DNA of 64,000 bases from positions 287,384 to 351,383 of the forward strand of contig CAKPBI010000001.1 in the NCBI GenBank assembly GCA_934140285.1. The letters run 5' to 3'. This document shows, piece by piece, positions 61,908-64,000 of this stretch. Every line of letters starts with the position of its first letter. Within the stretch, counting starts at the first letter, position 1. The notes beneath the pieces were generated by a model. That model ran no database searches. It was given only the letters and a program-made list of their open reading frames with translations, and had not been told where the DNA came from. A program made the position numbers and the translations under genes. The stretch is from an uncultured Bacilli bacterium (lineage in GTDB: Bacteria > Bacillota_I > Bacilli_A > ML615J-28 > CAG-313).

Positions 61908-61996
61908 GGAGGAATACCCAAGTGGTTGAAGGGTCCTGTTTCGAAAGCAGGTAGATCAGTAATGGTGCAGGGGTTCAAATCCCCTTTCCTCCGCCA
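61908..61996 (+). tRNA. tRNA-Ser (CGA)
   Basis: Acceptor GGAGGAA pairs with TTCCTCC. The anticodon stem CCTGT/GCAGG (one G.T) encloses TTCGAAA, giving CGA. A long variable arm (TAGATCAGTAATGGTG) is typical of Ser. CCA is encoded. Confidence 0.96.
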
Positions 61997-62105
61997 AGAA
62001 AGTAATTACGCCTTATGATGCTTATAAACATTATAAGGCTTTTATTTTAACTAATTTGATATTGTGGTTAATACAAGATAAAAATTAAAAAATTCAACAT
62101 AATAC

Positions 62106-62136
62106 TTGACTCTCCCCTTTAGGGAAATGATATAAT
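62106..62136 (+). promoter_or_regulatory. MerR-type promoter with 19-bp spacer and inverted repeat
   Basis: TTGACT at 62106-62111 and TATAAT at 62131-62136 are 19 bp apart, two more than normal, and the spacer holds CCCTTTAGGG. This is the arrangement that MerR activators untwist, and the gene downstream encodes a MerR protein, so it is probably autoregulated. Confidence 0.78.
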
Positions 62137-62168
62137 TAAACTATAATTTAAAATGAGGAGGTATAATA

Positions 62169-63131
62169 ATGTATTTTCGTATAGGAGAACTTTCCAAAAT
62201 ATGTAATGTAACCGTAAAAACAATTAGATTTTATGAAACAGAAGGCTTATTACAACCTGCATATGTTGATATATTTACGGGATACAGATATTATGATAAA
62301 ACAAGCTGTACAAGATTACTAGAGATTCTAATGTTTAAGGAATTAGGTTTTTCCCTTAAGGAAATAAAAAAACTAAATATTGAGATAATTAAAGAAAAAA
62401 TTTCCGAATTAAAAAAGCAAATTAGTTTAATAGAAAAAAGTATTAATAAATTAGAAATGATAACTCAAGAAAATGACGATATGATAAATAAGGAATTTAT
62501 AAATGATGAACAAGTAATTGGTAAGTGGAAAATAATTAATGAAAATGAATTTCCATTTGATGAAATATATTTTTTACCAAATGGAAAAGGTTATTGGGTA
62601 TTTGAAAACTGGACTAAGAACTATTTAAAGATTGATAATGTTTATCATAGATATGAAATTATAAATGATCAGCTATTATTATATATTAAGGATTTAAATG
62701 GTGATGTCGGCAAAATTGTAAAATATAAAAATGTTAATCACATAAGGTATACACAAGATGAAATAAAAAACAAAGATAATGTTGACTATACTTTTGAAAT
62801 AGATGAAGATGTAATAGGTACTTATGAAGCCATATCATATGTGGATGATATTGATTTAAATTTTAAACTTACAAATAAAGAAACATTGTATTTAAACAAG
62901 ATAATCTTTATTAAAGATGGAACATTAATTTATGAAACTATTGATGGTAAAGTTATAAATGACTTACATTGGACAAAAGGTAGAGTAATTGATAATGTTT
63001 GTGACTTTACTTCAAGTATGTATAAAATAATTCATAAAGATGATCAAACCTATTTATTTTTTGAATGGAAAAATGGAGATTACATATACGGAAAAAGAAA
63101 ACCTAAATATTATGTATTTTTAAAACGCTAA
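62169..63131 (+). CDS. MerR family regulator with a C-terminal repeated beta domain
   Basis: This 320-aa protein has a MerR winged helix (1-70; VTVKTIRFYETEGLLQPAY), a dimer coiled coil (about 75-110) and two similar beta-rich modules (about 118-205 with GKWKIINENEFPFDEI, and 213-320 ending FFEWKNGDYIYGKRKPKYY). The last module is like one found at the end of BlaR1-type M56 proteins in Clostridia. It probably binds a ligand or the envelope signal that turns its own promoter on; the target is unknown. AATGAGGAGG precedes the ATG. Confidence 0.87.
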   Translation: MYFRIGELSKICNVTVKTIRFYETEGLLQPAYVDIFTGYRYYDKTSCTRLLEILMFKELGFSLKEIKKLNIEIIKEKISELKKQISLIEKSINKLEMITQENDDMINKEFINDEQVIGKWKIINENEFPFDEIYFLPNGKGYWVFENWTKNYLKIDNVYHRYEIINDQLLLYIKDLNGDVGKIVKYKNVNHIRYTQDEIKNKDNVDYTFEIDEDVIGTYEAISYVDDIDLNFKLTNKETLYLNKIIFIKDGTLIYETIDGKVINDLHWTKGRVIDNVCDFTSSMYKIIHKDDQTYLFFEWKNGDYIYGKRKPKYYVFLKR

Positions 63132-63158
63132 GAATAATACATAAAAGTAAATTTATGC

Positions 63159-63164
63159 TATAAT
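63159..63164 (+). promoter_or_regulatory. extended -10 before the small membrane protein gene
   Basis: TATGCTATAAT with TATAAT at 63159-63164 has the TGC extended motif used by other promoters here; no good -35. Confidence 0.5.
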
Positions 63165-63231
63165 GTTAATCAAGAAAGATGAATATATTATAAGAATATA
63201 CTTCACTTCATAAATGAAAGAGGTTAACATA

Positions 63232-63747
63232 ATGGAAAAGAAAAAGTTTAATCGTGGTACTATGACTGGTGGAATTGTTAGAATAGTAATTGCAGTCGTA
63301 GCAGTGATAATTGCTGCTAACGTTATTAAATCAGGTATCAACTCATATGACCCTGAAGATAAATTTGGAACTGTCTTTATGTGCATAATTGGTGGAATAA
63401 TGATTATTGCGTCAATTGGCTTTGTTGGAAGTGGTATAAAAATGATAATTGATGGTAAAAAGTCACTAGAGGTAGCTCGTAAAGGTCATTCAGAAAATGG
63501 TAGAATAATCGATCTTTTTGAAACAGAAGTAACGGAAAATAATAATGGTAGTGTTTCTAGATATATGATATATAACTTAAAGTTTGAATACACTGATGAT
63601 TTTGGTAATTTATGTGAAAGTGAAGAACAAGTTAGTAAAAAAATATATGAAATGTTACAAGTAAAGACACTTGTTCCCATTCTTGTGTATGGTGAACGTG
63701 CAATATTTGATAAGAAAAAATTTGACAGTGAAAATTTTATTGATTAA
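63232..63747 (+). CDS. small membrane protein of unknown function
   Basis: This 171-aa protein has two transmembrane helices (about 13-33 and 47-72) and a C-terminal soluble part with a beta pattern (YMIYNLKFEYTDDFGN, then VPILVYGERAIF), like proteins with a DUF3592-type fold. ATG at 63232 after AAAGAGG is preferred to 63214, which has no ribosome site. A terminator follows. Confidence 0.65.
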   Translation: MEKKKFNRGTMTGGIVRIVIAVVAVIIAANVIKSGINSYDPEDKFGTVFMCIIGGIMIIASIGFVGSGIKMIIDGKKSLEVARKGHSENGRIIDLFETEVTENNNGSVSRYMIYNLKFEYTDDFGNLCESEEQVSKKIYEMLQVKTLVPILVYGERAIFDKKKFDSENFID

Positions 63748-63771
63748 ATTACAAACATATATTAAAACTAA

Positions 63772-63796
63772 AACTAGGGTTAAACCTAGTTTTTTA
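63772..63796 (+). terminator. terminator after the small membrane protein gene
   Basis: AACTAGG pairs with CCTAGTT around GTTAAA, followed by TTTTT. The next 90 bases hold nothing recognised. Confidence 0.85.
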
Positions 63797-63883
63797 AATT
63801 ATAACAACTAAATATAACTACTACAAACACTAGTACTTAAAAATAGTTATAAAGATTGTCAATATCTTTGCAATTTTACAAAA

Positions 63884-64000
63884 TTATTCATAATTATAAG
63901 CATAATTATTTTGTTGATTAGGCCGATAATATTTTAAATAATTTTCATAGAAAGCTTTTCTCCAAGGATGATTCCAAGCAGGAGAAAAAGATTTCTTTTC
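63884..64000 (-). CDS. C-terminal end of an unidentified protein
   Basis: On the minus strand an open frame enters from the right edge and ends at TAA (63886-63884), giving 38 residues. It contains PAWNHPWRKAFYENY and a Tyr/Asn-rich end (QQNNYAYNYE). The family cannot be named; the HPWR segment recalls some transposase C-termini, but this is not enough to call. Confidence 0.4.
   Translation of the reverse strand, partial: EKKSFSPAWNHPWRKAFYENYLKYYRPNQQNNYAYNYE

Noticed and set aside
63884..64000. Possible insertion sequence at the right edge
   Set aside because: Only 38 C-terminal residues are visible and no inverted repeat was found, so a transposase call is not supported.

Overview
The window is AT-rich DNA from a low-GC Gram-positive bacterium. 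Promoters are of the sigma-A type (TTGACA or TTGCAA, 17 bp, TATAAT, often with an extended TG upstream of the -10), leaders include T-boxes, and genes carry GGAGG ribosome sites. Gene content points to Bacilli near the Mollicutes/Erysipelotrichia border (an Acholeplasma-, RF39- or Izemoplasma-like lineage): Spx, RelQ, CYTH protein, EF-P, oversized Opp proteins, InlB-type repeats on secreted proteins and a CotD-like protein. This placement is inference. The genetic code is standard: TGG encodes Trp. TGA is used as a stop, but among the genes listed here only in two ATGA overlaps.

Region 1 (1-23339) is a glycan-scavenging locus in three transcription units. The first holds two sugar ABC permeases, a YesL-type protein, two secreted phosphodiester-glycosidase-like proteins, NagZ and NagB. 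The second, behind a promoter with two CcpA/LacI-type operators, holds a large surface protein, a double GNAT acetyltransferase and a solute-binding lipoprotein on an InlB-repeat stalk. The third holds YesL, NamZ, MupG, a MurK-type kinase, AnmK, MurQ and an esterase. Together they predict import of peptidoglycan-derived sugars, cytoplasmic cleavage, phosphorylation, lactyl-ether removal and conversion to fructose-6-phosphate. NagA, an importer ATPase and a PTS permease are not seen in the window.

Region 2 (23400-42610) holds a MATE exporter, a large unknown lipoprotein, trpS with a Trp T-box, two close Spx paralogs, and an oppABCDF operon in which OppC, OppD and OppF each carry large extra domains. 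It ends with a CYTH protein, a small alarmone synthetase, a pseudouridine synthase and clpP.

Region 3 (42660-50460) holds a CotD-like small protein, pheST with a Phe T-box, a DUF1538 membrane protein followed by two PII-like genes, efp and five tRNA genes.

Region 4 (50580-64000) is more accessory. It carries an unknown cytoplasmic protein, an alkylation-repair pair (Ogt, Tag), a GNAT/RibD-C chimera, an SDR, a TetR regulator, a MarR-GNAT fusion, a third surface phosphodiester-glycosidase-like protein, a NatAB-type ABC exporter, ispH, a 42-aa ORF with tRNA-Ser, a MerR regulator with its own 19-bp-spacer promoter, and a small membrane protein.

A recurring theme is a C-terminal signal on four large secreted proteins: Gly-Cys with Lys, one hydrophobic helix, then a basic RKKH end. 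It resembles Cys-containing sorting signals and may mark an undescribed surface-anchoring system. No rRNA, CRISPR array or complete insertion sequence was seen.
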